Assembly: GCF_019186805.1 (NCBI RefSeq)
Contig: NZ_CP066783.1
Coordinates: forward strand, 549,501 to 613,500
DNA from: Comamonas fluminis
GTDB taxonomy: Bacteria > Pseudomonadota > Gammaproteobacteria > Burkholderiales > Burkholderiaceae_C
Direction of reading: 5' to 3'
Length of the DNA stretch: 64,000 nt
Shown: piece by piece, positions 34,587 to 45,242 of the stretch
Numbering within the stretch: the stretch's first letter is position 1
How the letters are laid out: each line of letters begins with the position of its first letter
Position numbers and translations under genes: made by a program
The notes under the pieces: model-generated
Database searches by the model: none
Seen by the model: only the letters and a program-made list of their open reading frames with translations
Told to the model about the DNA's origin: nothing

Positions 34587-36293
34587 ATGTGGTTACCCTG
34601 GATGGAATTTGCCGCGGTGCTGACCGTGGCGACCTTGCTGACCATTCCCATGGGGCAGTGGCTGGCGCGCTGCTTTACCAGCGAGCACCACAGCTGGCTG
34701 GAGCGCGCCACCTATGGCGCCCTGGGCGTGAACCCGGCCGAGCGCATGGGCTGGCAGCGCTACGCCAGCGCTCTGGTCTTGTCCAACGCAGCCATGTTGC
34801 TGCTGGGCTATCTGCTCTTGCGGCTGCAAGGCAGCTTGCCGTTGAACCCGCTGGGCATTGCGGCGCAAACGCCCGATCTGGCCTTCAACACCGCCACCTC
34901 GTTTCTGACCAATACCAACTGGCAGGCGTATGCGGGTGAGAACAGCTTGAGTAATGCCACGCAGATGGCCGCCATCACCTTTCTGATGTTTGCCGGTGCT
35001 ACCACGGGGGTAGCGGCTTGCGCAGGTTTTGTGCGCGGTCTGGCACGCTCCAGCAGCCAGGATGTGGGCAATTACTGGGTGGACTATGTGCGCGTGTTCT
35101 GGCGCGTGCTGTTGCCGCTGTCGTTTGGCATGGCGCTGGTCTATGTGTGGCAAGGCATGCCTCAGACCCTGGGCACCGAGGCAGTAGCCAGCACGCTGGA
35201 AGGCGCCCGGCAGCAGTTGCTGATGGGCCCGGTGGCCAGTTTTGAAAGCATCAAGCACCTGGGCACCAACGGGGGCGGCTTCTTCAGCATGAATGCGGCC
35301 CACCCGTTCGAGAACCCCACGCCGCTGACCAATCTGCTGCACATTTTGTCGATGCTGCTGATCCCCGCCGGGCTGACCTATGCCTTGGGTTCCATGCTGC
35401 TGCGCCGCAAGCAAGGCTGGGTGCTGTTTGGTGCCTGCATGGTGATGTTCATCGGCTTTCTGGCACTGGTGTTTACGGCCGAGCAAAACGGCAGCAGCCT
35501 GCTGGCCCGCGCCGGTGCCGACCAGCAGTGGAGCACCACGCAAAGCGGCGGCAATATGGAAGGCAAGGAGCTGCGTTTTGGCATTGCCGACACCGCCTTG
35601 TTTGTGACCACCACCACGGCGGCCACCACGGGCTCGGTCAACGCCATGCACGATTCGCTGACCCCGCTGGGCTCCATCACGCCGCTGGCGCAGATGATGC
35701 TTAACTGCGTGTTCGGCGGTGATGGCGTGGGCCTGATCAACCTGATCCAGTACGCCATCCTCACGGTGTTTCTGGCCGGCATGATGATTGGCCGCACACC
35801 CGAATTTCTGGGCAAGAAGATCGAGGTGCGCGAGATCAAGCTGGTGATGCTCTCGGTGCTGGCGCATCCTGCCGCCATCCTGGGCTTTACCGCGCTGGCC
35901 GTGCTCTGGCCTGATGCGGTGGCCAGCTTGAACAACCGCGGCCCGCACGGCTTCTCGGAAATCCTCTACGCCTATGCCTCGGGCACGGCCAACAACGGCT
36001 CGGCCTTTGCGGGGCTGAACGCCAACACGCCGTTCTTCAACACCACCATCGGCTTGGCCATGCTGGCGGGGCGCTTCTTGACCTTGCTGCCCCTGCTGGC
36101 CGTGGCCGGCAGCATGGCCGCCAAGGCCACGGTGCCCACCGGGCCCGGCACCTTTCCTACGGCCACGCCGCTGTTCATGGGGCTGTTGGTGTTCGTGGTG
36201 CTGGTGGTGGGCGGGCTCACTTTCTTGCCGGCCCTGGCGCTGGGGCCGATCGTGGAGCACCTGCAGATGCTGGTGGGCCAACTGTATTCCTGA
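34587..36293 (+). CDS. kdpA: KdpA, potassium-binding channel-like subunit
   Basis: 568 residues, a ten-helix protein with four selectivity-filter loops visible in order: [22 protein letters not shown] and NNGSAF. Residues around these bind K+ with high affinity. The start ATG 34587 (MWLPWMEF) follows CGGAGA; the frame is open to 34536 but that part is within the intergenic stretch behind the repeat. In other operons kdpB follows; here kdpC does. Confidence 0.96.
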   Translation: MWLPWMEFAAVLTVATLLTIPMGQWLARCFTSEHHSWLERATYGALGVNPAERMGWQRYASALVLSNAAMLLLGYLLLRLQGSLPLNPLGIAAQTPDLAFNTATSFLTNTNWQAYAGENSLSNATQMAAITFLMFAGATTGVAACAGFVRGLARSSSQDVGNYWVDYVRVFWRVLLPLSFGMALVYVWQGMPQTLGTEAVASTLEGARQQLLMGPVASFESIKHLGTNGGGFFSMNAAHPFENPTPLTNLLHILSMLLIPAGLTYALGSMLLRRKQGWVLFGACMVMFIGFLALVFTAEQNGSSLLARAGADQQWSTTQSGGNMEGKELRFGIADTALFVTTTTAATTGSVNAMHDSLTPLGSITPLAQMMLNCVFGGDGVGLINLIQYAILTVFLAGMMIGRTPEFLGKKIEVREIKLVMLSVLAHPAAILGFTALAVLWPDAVASLNNRGPHGFSEILYAYASGTANNGSAFAGLNANTPFFNTTIGLAMLAGRFLTLLPLLAVAGSMAAKATVPTGPGTFPTATPLFMGLLVFVVLVVGGLTFLPALALGPIVEHLQMLVGQLYS

Positions 36294-36371
36294 AGCCACC
36301 GAATCGCACCTATTTTGCCAACGAACTGCGGTCGCCCTCTTGTGCGCTGACCGCAGTCCAAGGAGCAAGTT

Positions 36372-37085
36372 ATGAAATCTTCTTCTCAAACACTTTCCAC
36401 AGGGGCGGTGTCTGCTGTGGTGTCTGCACAAGGCGATGTGCCGGCGGCCTCCTGGGGCCGTTTGCTGGCCAGCAGCGTGCGCGCGGCCGTGGTGGTGATG
36501 CTGGTGGGCGGCATCGCCTATCCGCTGTTCACCACCGGTGTGGCCCAGGCGCTGTTTCCCCATGCGGCCAACGGCAGCCTGATCGAGCGCAACGGCCAGA
36601 CCGTGGGCTCGGCGCTGATCGGTCAGCAGTTCGACGGCGCCCGGTATTTCCATGGCCGGCCCAGCGCCACCACGGCGCCTGATCCTGCCAAAGAGGGGGC
36701 CAGCATTGCCACGCCTTACAACGCGGGCCTGTCGGGCGCCAGCAACCAGGGCGCCACGCACAAGGACCTGGCTGATGCCGTAGCCCAGCGGGTGGCGCAG
36801 TACCGGGCCGACAACGGCCTGGCGCCGGATGTTGCCGTACCGGTGGATGCGGTCACGGCCTCGGCTTCGGGGCTGGATCCGCATATCTCCGTGGCCAATG
36901 CCCAGCTGCAACTGCAGCGTGTGGCACAGGCACGCGGGTTGAATGCCGATCAGGTACACACCTTGATGAATGGCGCGACCGAGTCGCGCACCCTGGGCCT
37001 GCTGGGCGAGCCGCGCGTCAACGTGCTGCGCCTCAATCTGGCTCTGGATGATTTGACTCAACAGCCTGCAGCGCGCAAGGAGTAA
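36372..37085 (+). CDS. kdpC: KdpC, potassium-transporting ATPase subunit C
   Basis: 237 residues, slightly long for KdpC (about 190) because of a 25-residue Ser/Ala-rich N-terminal extension. One membrane helix (V-V-V-M-L-V-G-G-I-A-Y-P-L) is followed by a soluble domain with G-S-A-L-I-G-Q-Q-F, Y-F-H-G-R-P-S and S-A-S-G-L-D-P-H-I-S, all KdpC hallmarks. A strong ribosome-binding site (AAGGAGC) precedes the ATG. It sits between kdpA and kdpB, an inversion of the usual B-C order. Confidence 0.95.
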   Translation: MKSSSQTLSTGAVSAVVSAQGDVPAASWGRLLASSVRAAVVVMLVGGIAYPLFTTGVAQALFPHAANGSLIERNGQTVGSALIGQQFDGARYFHGRPSATTAPDPAKEGASIATPYNAGLSGASNQGATHKDLADAVAQRVAQYRADNGLAPDVAVPVDAVTASASGLDPHISVANAQLQLQRVAQARGLNADQVHTLMNGATESRTLGLLGEPRVNVLRLNLALDDLTQQPAARKE

Positions 37086-37088
37086 TCG

Positions 37089-39179
37089 ATGTCAGCTATC
37101 AAAACAAAAGCAGGCAGTGGCCTGCTGGATGCTGCGCTGGTTCGCAGCGCGCTGTGGGGTGCGCTGTGCAAGCTCTCGCCGCGCACGCAATGGGCCAACC
37201 CGGTGATGTTCGTGGTCTACCTGGGCGCCATGCTGACCACCTTGCTGTGGGCGCAGGGACTGGTGGAAGGCGAGGACAGTAAGTCCGGCTTCACGCTGGC
37301 GATTGCGCTGTGGCTGTGGTTCACCGTGTTGTTTGCCAACTTTGCCGAAGCCCTGGCCGAGGGCCGCAGTCGCGCCCAGGCTGCCAGTTTGCGGGGCATG
37401 AAGCGCGACACGGTGGCCAAGGTGCTGGAGCAGCCGCGCCACGGCAGCGCCTGGATTCCGGTGCGCGCCAGCGAGCTGCGCAAGGGCGTGACCCTGCTGG
37501 TCGAAGCCGGCGACACGATTGCGCTGGACGGCACGGTGATCGCTGGTGTGGCCTCGGTGGATGAAAGCGCCATCACCGGCGAATCGGCACCCGTGATCCG
37601 TGAGGCAGGCGGCGATTTTTCCTCGGTCACCGGCGGCACCCGCGTGCTGTCGGACTGGCTGGTGGTGGAAGTCACCGTCAACCCCGGCGAATCGTTTCTG
37701 GACCGCATGATCTCCATGGTCGAATCGGCCAAGCGCCAGAAGACCCCCAACGAGCTGGCGCTGACCATCTTGCTGGTGGGCCTGACCTTGGTGTTTTTGA
37801 TGGTCATCGTCACGCTGTGGCCGTTTTCGGCCTTTGCCGTGGCGCAGACCGGTACCGGTCAGGTGGTGGGTATTGCGGTGCTGATTGCGCTGCTGGTGTG
37901 CCTGATCCCCACCACCATTGGCGGGCTGCTGTCGGCCATTGGCGTAGCCGGAATGAGCCGCATGATGCAGGCCAATGTGATTGCCACCTCGGGCCGCGCG
38001 GTGGAGGCCGCAGGCGATGTGGATGTGCTGCTGCTGGACAAGACCGGCACCATCACCCTGGGCAACCGCCAGGCCAGCGAATTTCTGCCCGCGCCCGGCA
38101 CCACGGCCCAGCAACTGGCCGAGGCCGCGCAACTGGCATCGCTGGCGGATGAAACCCCCGAAGGCCGCAGCGTGGTGGCGCTGGCGCAAGAGCGCCACAG
38201 CCTGCCCGCACGCAATGCCGCTGAGTTGCTGGCCGAGTTTGTGCCCTTCACGGCCCAGACGCGCATGAGTGGTGTGGATTTATCGACACCCCAAGGCCCG
38301 CGCAGCCTGCGCAAAGGCGCGGCTGATGCCGTGCGCCGCCATGTCGAGGCATTGGGAGGCAGCTTCCCCGCACCGGTGCAGCAGGCGGTGGACAACGTCT
38401 CGCGCAAGGGCAGCACGCCGCTAGTGGTGGCCGATGGGGCCAAGGTGCTGGGCGTGATCGAGCTCAAGGACGTGGTCAAACCCGGCATGAAAGAGCGCTT
38501 TGCCGAGCTGCGCCGCATGGGCATTCAGACCGTGATGGTGACGGGCGACAACCCTTTGACCGCAGCCGCCATCGCCGCCGAAGCGGGCGTGGACGATTAC
38601 CTGGCCGAGGCCAAGCCCGAGGACAAGCTGCAGCTGATCCGCAACCACCAGGCCGCAGGGCGTTTGGTGGCCATGACTGGCGACGGCACCAACGACGCGC
38701 CCGCGCTGGCCCAGGCCGATGTGGCCGTGGCCATGAACAGCGGCACGCAGGCGGCCAAAGAGGCCGGCAATATGGTGGACCTGGACAGCAATCCCACCAA
38801 GCTGATCGAGGTGGTGGAAACCGGCAAGCAAATGCTGATGACGCGCGGCGCGCTCACCACCTTCAGCATTGCCAACGATATGGCCAAGTATTTCGCCATC
38901 ATTCCGGCGGCCTTTGTGGGCACCTATCCACAGCTGGCATCGCTCAATGTGATGCAACTGCACAGCGCCGATTCAGCCATCCTGAGTGCCGTGATCTTTA
39001 ACGCGCTGATCATCATTGCGCTGGTACCGCTGGCCCTGCGCGGTGTGCCGTACCGCGCCGTGGGCGCCGCCGTGCTGCTGCGCCGCAATCTGCTGATCTA
39101 TGGCCTGGGCGGCCTGATCGTGCCCTTTGTGGGCATCAAGATCATCGATCTGTTGCTCACGGTGCTCGGCCTGGTCTGA
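37089..39179 (+). CDS. kdpB: KdpB, P-type ATPase catalytic subunit
   Basis: 696 residues. P-type ATPase motifs in order: T-G-E-S-A-P-V (actuator), phosphorylated Asp317 in DKTGTIT, the nucleotide-binding domain, and [14 protein letters not shown] hydrolysis drives K+ uptake through KdpA at low external K+. ATG 37089 follows AAGGAG and comes 3 bases after the kdpC stop, so the two are coupled. Confidence 0.97.
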   Translation: MSAIKTKAGSGLLDAALVRSALWGALCKLSPRTQWANPVMFVVYLGAMLTTLLWAQGLVEGEDSKSGFTLAIALWLWFTVLFANFAEALAEGRSRAQAASLRGMKRDTVAKVLEQPRHGSAWIPVRASELRKGVTLLVEAGDTIALDGTVIAGVASVDESAITGESAPVIREAGGDFSSVTGGTRVLSDWLVVEVTVNPGESFLDRMISMVESAKRQKTPNELALTILLVGLTLVFLMVIVTLWPFSAFAVAQTGTGQVVGIAVLIALLVCLIPTTIGGLLSAIGVAGMSRMMQANVIATSGRAVEAAGDVDVLLLDKTGTITLGNRQASEFLPAPGTTAQQLAEAAQLASLADETPEGRSVVALAQERHSLPARNAAELLAEFVPFTAQTRMSGVDLSTPQGPRSLRKGAADAVRRHVEALGGSFPAPVQQAVDNVSRKGSTPLVVADGAKVLGVIELKDVVKPGMKERFAELRRMGIQTVMVTGDNPLTAAAIAAEAGVDDYLAEAKPEDKLQLIRNHQAAGRLVAMTGDGTNDAPALAQADVAVAMNSGTQAAKEAGNMVDLDSNPTKLIEVVETGKQMLMTRGALTTFSIANDMAKYFAIIPAAFVGTYPQLASLNVMQLHSADSAILSAVIFNALIIIALVPLALRGVPYRAVGAAVLLRRNLLIYGLGGLIVPFVGIKIIDLLLTVLGLV

Positions 39180-39265
39180 GCGTTCCTCTGGTATTTGAGC
39201 TTCGCCCTGTGTTGCCCGCGCTTTGTTGCGGCGGCAGGGGCAAGCCTTGTCTCTTGTGAATTCCT

Positions 39266-40150
39266 ATGTGCAAATCTGCCGTCAAAACATTCCTGGCCAA
39301 ACGTTCCTTCGCCATTGCATCGACGTTGTTGCTGATCGCGATTTCTTATGCTAGTTCGGTCAAAGCCGAGGAAAATAAATATCAGGATGCTACTGAAAAT
39401 GCAGCAAATGTACCCGCCGAACACAAGCTGCCGCTGACCGGCAGCCTGAGCCTGCTCAGCGACTATCGCTTTCGCGGCATCTCCCAGACTTGGCAGGGCG
39501 CTGCCGTGCAGGGCGGGGTGGAACTGGCCCTGCCCCAGGGCTGGTATCTGGGCACCTCGCTGTCCAATGTCTCCACCAACAGCTATGGCCTGGGCCAGGG
39601 ACTGGAGCACGATATCTATGGCGGCTGGCGTGGCGAGGTCGCGCCCGACTGGCAGCTTGATGCCGGCCTGCTGCAGTACCGATACCCCGGCGCCCGCCTG
39701 GCCACAGACAGCGGTGGCAGCAAGCGCTTTGATACCACCGAAGCCTATCTGGGTACCACGCATGGCGGCTTCAGCGCCAAATGGTCAGTGGCGTTGACGC
39801 CGTATTTCGGCCTGCGGGACAGCACGGCCGGATCGGCCTTTGCTTCGGCGCTGCCCCCTGAAGGCAGCAGCCGTGGCAGCCAGTATCTGGATCTGAACTA
39901 CCAGCATCCGCTGGGCGACTGGGCCACACTGGGTCTGCATGGCGGCTATACCTATGTGCGCAACTACAGCGCGGTGTCTTATGCCGACTGGCGCGTCTCG
40001 CTGGCCAAGACCTGGGGCGCATGGACGGCCAGCCTGGCCTATGCCGGAACCTCGGCCAACGAGCGCTATTACAGCGCCGTCAACAGCCAGGGCCAGTGGC
40101 GCAGCCTGGGCCGCAGCGGCTGGGTGCTGGGCCTGAGTGCGGGCTTCTGA
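39266..40150 (+). CDS. TorF-family putative outer-membrane porin inside the kdp operon
   Basis: 294 residues with a signal peptide (basic start, S-T-L-L-L-I-A-I core, cleavage near V-K-A). The mature part has L-S-D-Y-R-F-R-G-I-S-Q-T, the N-terminal hallmark of the Gcw_chp/TorF outer-membrane family, then repeated amphipathic strands and a terminal Phe. It lies 86 bases after kdpB and 31 before kdpD in the same direction, so co-transcription is likely. The context suggests passage of K+ or another solute across the outer membrane in low K+; that is inference. Confidence 0.85.
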   Translation: MCKSAVKTFLAKRSFAIASTLLLIAISYASSVKAEENKYQDATENAANVPAEHKLPLTGSLSLLSDYRFRGISQTWQGAAVQGGVELALPQGWYLGTSLSNVSTNSYGLGQGLEHDIYGGWRGEVAPDWQLDAGLLQYRYPGARLATDSGGSKRFDTTEAYLGTTHGGFSAKWSVALTPYFGLRDSTAGSAFASALPPEGSSRGSQYLDLNYQHPLGDWATLGLHGGYTYVRNYSAVSYADWRVSLAKTWGAWTASLAYAGTSANERYYSAVNSQGQWRSLGRSGWVLGLSAGF

Positions 40151-40181
40151 GCCTGTATTTGAGTGATACGCTGAACGCCTG

Positions 40182-42896
40182 ATGCCATCTTCTTCCTCTT
40201 CCTCCCCTGTGCTACGCCCCGATCCCGATGCGCTGGTCGCCCAGTTGCAGGCCGAGCAGGCTCAGGCCGCACGCGGCAAGCTGCGCATCTACTTTGGCTC
40301 CAACGCAGGCGTGGGTAAGACCTATGCCATGCTGGCCGCCGCCCAGCGCGAGCGCCAGTCCGGCCGCGCGGTGCTGGTGGGCCTGGTCGAAACCCACGGC
40401 CGGGCTGAGACCGAGCAGCAACTGCACGGCTTGCGGCAGCTGCCGCGTAAGCCTTTGCCCTATCAGGGGCGGCGGCTGCCTGAGTTTGATCTGGATGGTG
40501 CGCTGGAGCAGCACCCCGATGTGCTGCTGCTGGACGAGCTGGCGCACAGCAACGTGCCCGGCGCGCGCCACCCCAAGCGCTGGCAGGATGTGGAAGAGCT
40601 GCTGGCCGCCGGCATCAACGTGTGGACCACGCTGAACGTGCAGCACCTGGAAAGCCTCAACGATGTGGTGAGTGGCATCGTCGGCATCCAGGTGCACGAA
40701 ACGGTGCCCGACCATATCTTTGACGATGCCGACGAAGTCATCGTGGTCGACATCCCGCCCGAGGAGCTGCTCAAGCGCCTCAAGGCCGGCAAGGTCTATG
40801 CGCTGGAGCAGGCCGAGCGCGCCTCGCACAACTTCTTTCGCCTGGGCAATCTGCTGGCGCTGCGCGAGTTGGCGCTGCGCCGCACGGCCGACCGGGTGGA
40901 CGAGGACATGCGCGACTACCGGCGTGAACGGGCGATTGGCGATGTCTGGCCCGCGCGCGAACGCCTGCTGGTGGGCGTGGGTGGCCGCGCAGGAGACGAC
41001 GCGCTGGTGCGCCAGGTGGCGCGGCTGGCGCGTCGGCTGGAGGCCGACTGGGTGGTGGTCTATGTGGATGCCCCCGCGCGCCAGCACCGCCCGCGTGCGG
41101 CGCAGGAGCGGGTTTTAAAGACGCTGGCCCTGGCCGCCCGCCTGGGCGCCGAAACCGCCACCATTCCGGGATCGGATGTGGCGCAGGCGCTGGTGGACTT
41201 TGCGCGCGAGCGCAATGCCAGCCACCTGGTGCTGGCGCGCGTGGACCGAGGCCGGGTCAGCCGCTGGCTGCCTTGGAGGCCAGCCAGCCTGCCGGAGCAG
41301 ATTGCCCAGCACAACCCCAATCTGGATGTGCTGCTGTTGTCCACCGCGCACAGCAAAAATGAGAGCGCCTTGAGCGCGCCGGTAGCGCGCGAGAAGGGTT
41401 TTTCGTTCATATCCTATATCGGCGCCACGCTGGCCTGCCTGGCCGCCACTGGCGTGGCCGAGTTGCTGCTCAATGTGTTTGACCCTGCCAATGTGGTCAT
41501 GCTTTTTTTGCTGGTGGTGGTGCTGTCGGCACTGCGCTGGGGGCAGGGGCCGGGCGCCTGGGCAGCGCTGGTGTCGGTGCTGCTGTTTGACTACTTCTTT
41601 GTGCCGCCGATTGACTCGTTCAGCGTCAACGACACACAGTACATCTTCACCTTCTGCTTGATGCTGGGCGTGGCCCTGGTCTGCGGCCAGCTCATGGCCA
41701 GGCTGCGCCACGAGGCACGTGTGGCGGCAGAGCGTGAACGCCGCGCCGGTGCGCTGGCGCGCCTGGCGCGCGATCTGTCGGGTGCGCTCAAGCAAGAGCA
41801 GGTGGTGCAGATTGCGCTGGGCACCGTCAGCGGCGTGTTTGATGCACAAACCGGTTTGCTGTTGCCCGATGCGGCAGAGCAACTGCATGTGGCCCAAGGC
41901 AGCGAGGGCAATATCGACATCAGCATCGGCCGCTGGAGCATGGAGCACGGCCAGAGCGCCGGGCAGGGCACCGATACGCTGGCGGCATCGCCCGCGCTCT
42001 ATGTGCCGCTGATGGCGCCGGTGCGTGCGCGCGGCGTGCTGGTGCTGCACCTGCGTGCGCCGGAGCGCCTGCGCGTGCCCGAGGAGCGCCGCCTGCTGGA
42101 CGCCTGTGCCAGCCAGATTGCGCTGGCGCTGGAGCGCGTGCACTTTGTGGAGGTGGCGCAGCAAACCCAGATCGCCATGGAGGGCGAGCGTATGCGCAAC
42201 ACGCTTCTGTCCGCCGTGTCGCACGATTTGCGCACGCCGCTGACCGGCATTCTGGGCGCGGCGCAAACGGCCTTGCCCCATGCGGCGCCTGGCCCGGTCA
42301 ACGACATGCTGGTGCAGATCCGCAACCAGGCCCAGTCCATGCAGCAACTGGTGGACAACCTGCTGGCCATGGCACGGTTGCAGCAGGGCGGCGTGCACCT
42401 GAAGCGCGAATGGCTGCCGGTGGAAGAACTGGTGGGCAGCGCACTGCGCCAGATGCACGAACGCCTGGCAGGCCACACCGTGCGCACCGCGTTGCCGGTC
42501 GATCTGCCGCTGCTGCAGGTGGATGGCGTGTTGATGGAACGGGTGCTGGTGAACCTGCTGGACAACGCCGTCAAATACACGCCCCAGGGCACGGCGATCG
42601 AGATTGCGGCCCGGATGGAGGGGCAGGATTGCCTGTTGGTGCTGCAAGACGCCGGCCCCGGCCTGCCGCAGCACCTGAGCGCCCAGGCGCTGTTCGAGCC
42701 ATTTACCCGGGGCGTGAGTGAATCCTCGGTGGCCGGCATGGGCCTGGGCCTGACCTTGGCGCAGCGCATTGTGCAAGCCCATGGCGGATCGCTGCAGGCG
42801 CAGCCGCTGGCAGCGGAGACGGCTGGCGAAGGTGGCACGGGCACGGTCTTCACCATCCGCCTGCCTGTGCCCGAGCAGCCGCGGCTGGACGAATAA
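40182..42896 (+). CDS. kdpD: KdpD, sensor histidine kinase for K+ limitation
   Basis: 904 residues. N-terminal KdpD domain with Walker-A-like G39-SNAGVGKT47 and D-E-L-A-H-S-N-V-P-G; a USP-like domain (about 255-390); four membrane helices (about 405-505); a GAF-like region; the DHp helix with phospho-acceptor His681 (V-S-H-D-L-R-T-P-L); and the ATPase domain with N-L-L-D-N-A-V-K-Y and G-L-G-L-T. The Ser-rich first eight residues are unusual but harmless. Nine bases separate it from kdpE. Confidence 0.96.
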   Translation: MPSSSSSSPVLRPDPDALVAQLQAEQAQAARGKLRIYFGSNAGVGKTYAMLAAAQRERQSGRAVLVGLVETHGRAETEQQLHGLRQLPRKPLPYQGRRLPEFDLDGALEQHPDVLLLDELAHSNVPGARHPKRWQDVEELLAAGINVWTTLNVQHLESLNDVVSGIVGIQVHETVPDHIFDDADEVIVVDIPPEELLKRLKAGKVYALEQAERASHNFFRLGNLLALRELALRRTADRVDEDMRDYRRERAIGDVWPARERLLVGVGGRAGDDALVRQVARLARRLEADWVVVYVDAPARQHRPRAAQERVLKTLALAARLGAETATIPGSDVAQALVDFARERNASHLVLARVDRGRVSRWLPWRPASLPEQIAQHNPNLDVLLLSTAHSKNESALSAPVAREKGFSFISYIGATLACLAATGVAELLLNVFDPANVVMLFLLVVVLSALRWGQGPGAWAALVSVLLFDYFFVPPIDSFSVNDTQYIFTFCLMLGVALVCGQLMARLRHEARVAAERERRAGALARLARDLSGALKQEQVVQIALGTVSGVFDAQTGLLLPDAAEQLHVAQGSEGNIDISIGRWSMEHGQSAGQGTDTLAASPALYVPLMAPVRARGVLVLHLRAPERLRVPEERRLLDACASQIALALERVHFVEVAQQTQIAMEGERMRNTLLSAVSHDLRTPLTGILGAAQTALPHAAPGPVNDMLVQIRNQAQSMQQLVDNLLAMARLQQGGVHLKREWLPVEELVGSALRQMHERLAGHTVRTALPVDLPLLQVDGVLMERVLVNLLDNAVKYTPQGTAIEIAARMEGQDCLLVLQDAGPGLPQHLSAQALFEPFTRGVSESSVAGMGLGLTLAQRIVQAHGGSLQAQPLAAETAGEGGTGTVFTIRLPVPEQPRLDE

Positions 42897-42905
42897 TGGA
42901 GAGTT

Positions 42906-43610
42906 ATGGATCACAGCCCCCGCATTTTGCTGATTGAAGACGATGCCAGCATCCGCCGCTTTGTGCGCCTGGCGTTGGAAGACGAAGGCTGGCAGGTGTT
43001 TGAATCCGAGACCGCCAAGCGCGGACTGATCGACGCCGCCAGCCGCCAGCCCGACGCCGTGGTGCTGGATTTGGGTCTGCCCGATGCCGATGGCAAAACC
43101 GTGATCGCCGAGCTGCGCGGCTGGAGCCAGCTGCCCATCCTGGTGCTGTCGGCGCGCGAGCGCGAAGAAGAAAAAGTGGCCGCGCTGGATGCCGGTGCCG
43201 ACGACTACCTGACCAAGCCCTTTGGCGTGCCCGAGCTGCTGGCCCGCCTGCGCGTGATGCTGCGCCGCCGCCAGCAGGTGACCACGGCCGACAAACCCCG
43301 CAGCCGCGCGCAGTTTGGCGAGGTGCTGGTGGACCTGGCCACGCACGAGGTCAGCCGCGCCGGCCAGGCCGTGCACCTGACGCCTATCGAGTTCCGCCTG
43401 CTGGCGGCACTGATTGCGGGCCAGGGCAGGGTGATGACGCACCGCCAGCTGCTGCTGCAGGTCTGGGGCCCGGAATACCTGGATCGTCCGCACTATCTGC
43501 GCGTGCACATGGCCAATCTGCGCCAGAAGATCGAGGCCGACCCGGCCCAGCCCGCCCATCTGCTGACCGAGCTGCAGGTGGGTTATCGGCTGGTCGGTCT
43601 GGCGCTCTGA
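42906..43610 (+). CDS. kdpE: KdpE, response regulator of the kdp operon
   Basis: 234 residues, an OmpR/PhoB-type regulator. Receiver domain with acidic pocket E-D-D and phospho-acceptor Asp55, Lys in L-T-K-P-F, then a winged-helix DNA-binding domain (about 130-230) ending in V-G-Y-R-L-V. It should activate the promoter in front of kdpF. Last gene of the cluster; the next transcript starts within 25 bases. Confidence 0.96.
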   Translation: MDHSPRILLIEDDASIRRFVRLALEDEGWQVFESETAKRGLIDAASRQPDAVVLDLGLPDADGKTVIAELRGWSQLPILVLSAREREEEKVAALDAGADDYLTKPFGVPELLARLRVMLRRRQQVTTADKPRSRAQFGEVLVDLATHEVSRAGQAVHLTPIEFRLLAALIAGQGRVMTHRQLLLQVWGPEYLDRPHYLRVHMANLRQKIEADPAQPAHLLTELQVGYRLVGLAL

Positions 43611-43624
43611 CAACAGCTTGCCGG

Positions 43625-43630
43625 TATAAT
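43625..43630 (+). promoter_or_regulatory. -10 element of the ahcY promoter
   Basis: A perfect TATAAT. Transcription would start at about 43637, right at the base of the riboswitch. No good -35 hexamer is seen at 16-18 bases upstream. Confidence 0.6.
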
Positions 43631-43638
43631 CGCGGCTC

Positions 43639-43735
43639 ATCCGAGGAGCGTTGCAGCGTTCCCCAGCCGCACCATTAGCGCGGCATCAGCGGGGCGTGAG
43701 GCTCGGATTCATACCCCCGCAACGACGCTCACCCA
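43639..43735 (+). promoter_or_regulatory. S-adenosylhomocysteine (SAH) riboswitch
   Basis: P1 is ATCCGAG (43639-43645) with CTCGGAT (43702-43708). The conserved strand GAGCGTTGCAGC follows P1, GTGAGGCTCGG closes the core, and the downstream CAACGACGCTCACCC (43720-43734) can pair with GAGCGTTG to form the pseudoknot. All match my memory of the SAH riboswitch consensus. The class binds SAH and turns on downstream genes, which fits ahcY (SAH hydrolase) right behind it. Confidence 0.9.
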
Positions 43736-43809
43736 CGCTTTCTGTGCGGTGAGACGGCTTTTCCTTCTTGCGCAGAACGTGGTTTTTCATTCATTTTTTG
43801 GAGAAAACC

Positions 43810-45240
43810 ATGAACGCTGCTGTGCGCTTCAACCCCGCCGATTCGGCCATTACCGACATTTCCCTGGCCGCTTGGGGCCGCAAGGAAATCAAGATTGCCG
43901 AAACCGAAATGCCTGGCCTGATGGCTGTGCGTGAAGAGTTCGCTGCGAAGCAGCCCCTGAAGGGCGCGCGCATCACCGGTTCGCTGCACATGACCATCCA
44001 GACCGCCGTGCTGATCGAGACGCTGACGGCGCTGGGCGCCCAAGTGCGCTGGGCTTCGTGCAACATCTTCTCCACCCAGGACCATGCTGCCGCCGCCATC
44101 GCCGAAACCGGCGTGCCCGTGTACGCCATCAAGGGCGAGTCGCTGAAGGACTACTGGGATTACACCCACGCCATCTTTGAATTCGGCGCCAAGGGCACCG
44201 AAGGCGAAGGCCCCAACATGATTCTGGATGATGGCGGCGATGCCACCATGCTGATGCACCTGGGCAAGCGCGCCGAGAAGGATATCTCCGTGCTGGCCAA
44301 CCCCGGTTCGGAAGAAGAAAAGATCGTCTTCGCCGCCATCAAGGCCAAGCTGGCCGTGGACTCCACCTGGTACAGCCGCAAGTCGACCCAGATCATGGGC
44401 GTGACCGAAGAAACCACCACCGGTGTGCACCGCCTGAACGAAATGTCGGCCAAGGGCACGCTGCTGTTCCGCGCCATCAACGTGAACGACTCGGTGACCA
44501 AGTCCAAGTTCGACAACCTGTACGGCTGCCGCGAGTCGCTGGTGGACGGCATCAAGCGCGCCACCGACGTGATGATCGCCGGCAAGGTGGCTTGCGTGGC
44601 CGGTTACGGCGACGTGGGCAAGGGCTCGGCCCAGGCACTGCGTGCTCTGTCTGCCCAAGTGTGGGTGACCGAGATCGACCCCATCAACGCCCTGCAAGCC
44701 GCCATGGAAGGCTACAAGGTCGTGACCATGGAATACGCTGCCGACAAGGCCGATATCTTTGTGACCACCACCGGTAACAAGGACATCATCCGCCACGAGC
44801 ACATGGTGGCCATGAAGGACCAGGCCATCGTCTGCAACATCGGCCACTTCGACAACGAAATCGACGTTGCTTCCATCGAGAAGTACAAGTGGGAAGAAGT
44901 GAAGCCCCAGGTCGACCAGATCGAGTTCCCTGACGGCAAGAAGATCACCCTGCTGGCCAAGGGCCGTCTGGTGAACCTGGGCTGCGCCACCGGCCACCCC
45001 TCGTTCGTGATGTCCAACTCGTTTGCCAACCAGACCCTGGCGCAGATCGAGCTGTTCACCCGCCCCGACGCCTACGAAGTGGGCAAGGTCTATGTGCTGC
45101 CCAAGATCCTGGACGAAAAGGTCGCCCGCCTGCACCTGAAGAAGGTGGGCGCCATGCTGACCGAGCTGACCACCGAGCAAGCTGCCTATATCGGCGTGAG
45201 CAAGGAAGGCCCTTACAAGCCTGAGACTTATCGCTATTAA
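43810..45240 (+). CDS. ahcY: Adenosylhomocysteinase
   Basis: 476 residues. It hydrolyses S-adenosylhomocysteine to homocysteine and adenosine in the cytoplasm with bound NAD. Typical features: [10 protein letters not shown], the NAD fold [21 protein letters not shown], the long insert seen in proteobacterial members, and the C-terminal K-P-E-T-Y-R-Y. ATG 43810 follows TTGGAGAA. Its leader holds the SAH riboswitch. Together with tlyA and metF it forms a methyl-cycle group. An A-type repeat starts 2 bases after its stop. Confidence 0.97.
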   Translation: MNAAVRFNPADSAITDISLAAWGRKEIKIAETEMPGLMAVREEFAAKQPLKGARITGSLHMTIQTAVLIETLTALGAQVRWASCNIFSTQDHAAAAIAETGVPVYAIKGESLKDYWDYTHAIFEFGAKGTEGEGPNMILDDGGDATMLMHLGKRAEKDISVLANPGSEEEKIVFAAIKAKLAVDSTWYSRKSTQIMGVTEETTTGVHRLNEMSAKGTLLFRAINVNDSVTKSKFDNLYGCRESLVDGIKRATDVMIAGKVACVAGYGDVGKGSAQALRALSAQVWVTEIDPINALQAAMEGYKVVTMEYAADKADIFVTTTGNKDIIRHEHMVAMKDQAIVCNIGHFDNEIDVASIEKYKWEEVKPQVDQIEFPDGKKITLLAKGRLVNLGCATGHPSFVMSNSFANQTLAQIELFTRPDAYEVGKVYVLPKILDEKVARLHLKKVGAMLTELTTEQAAYIGVSKEGPYKPETYRY

Positions 45241-45242
45241 GC

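Noticed and set aside
34593..37061. An 822-codon minus-strand frame opposite kdpA and kdpC
   Set aside because: His/Gln/Gly-rich translation without domains; the plus strand encodes conserved Kdp subunits.
41115..43640. An 841-codon minus-strand frame opposite kdpD and kdpE
   Set aside because: Mirror frame of conserved sensor and regulator genes; no ribosome-binding site or known motif.
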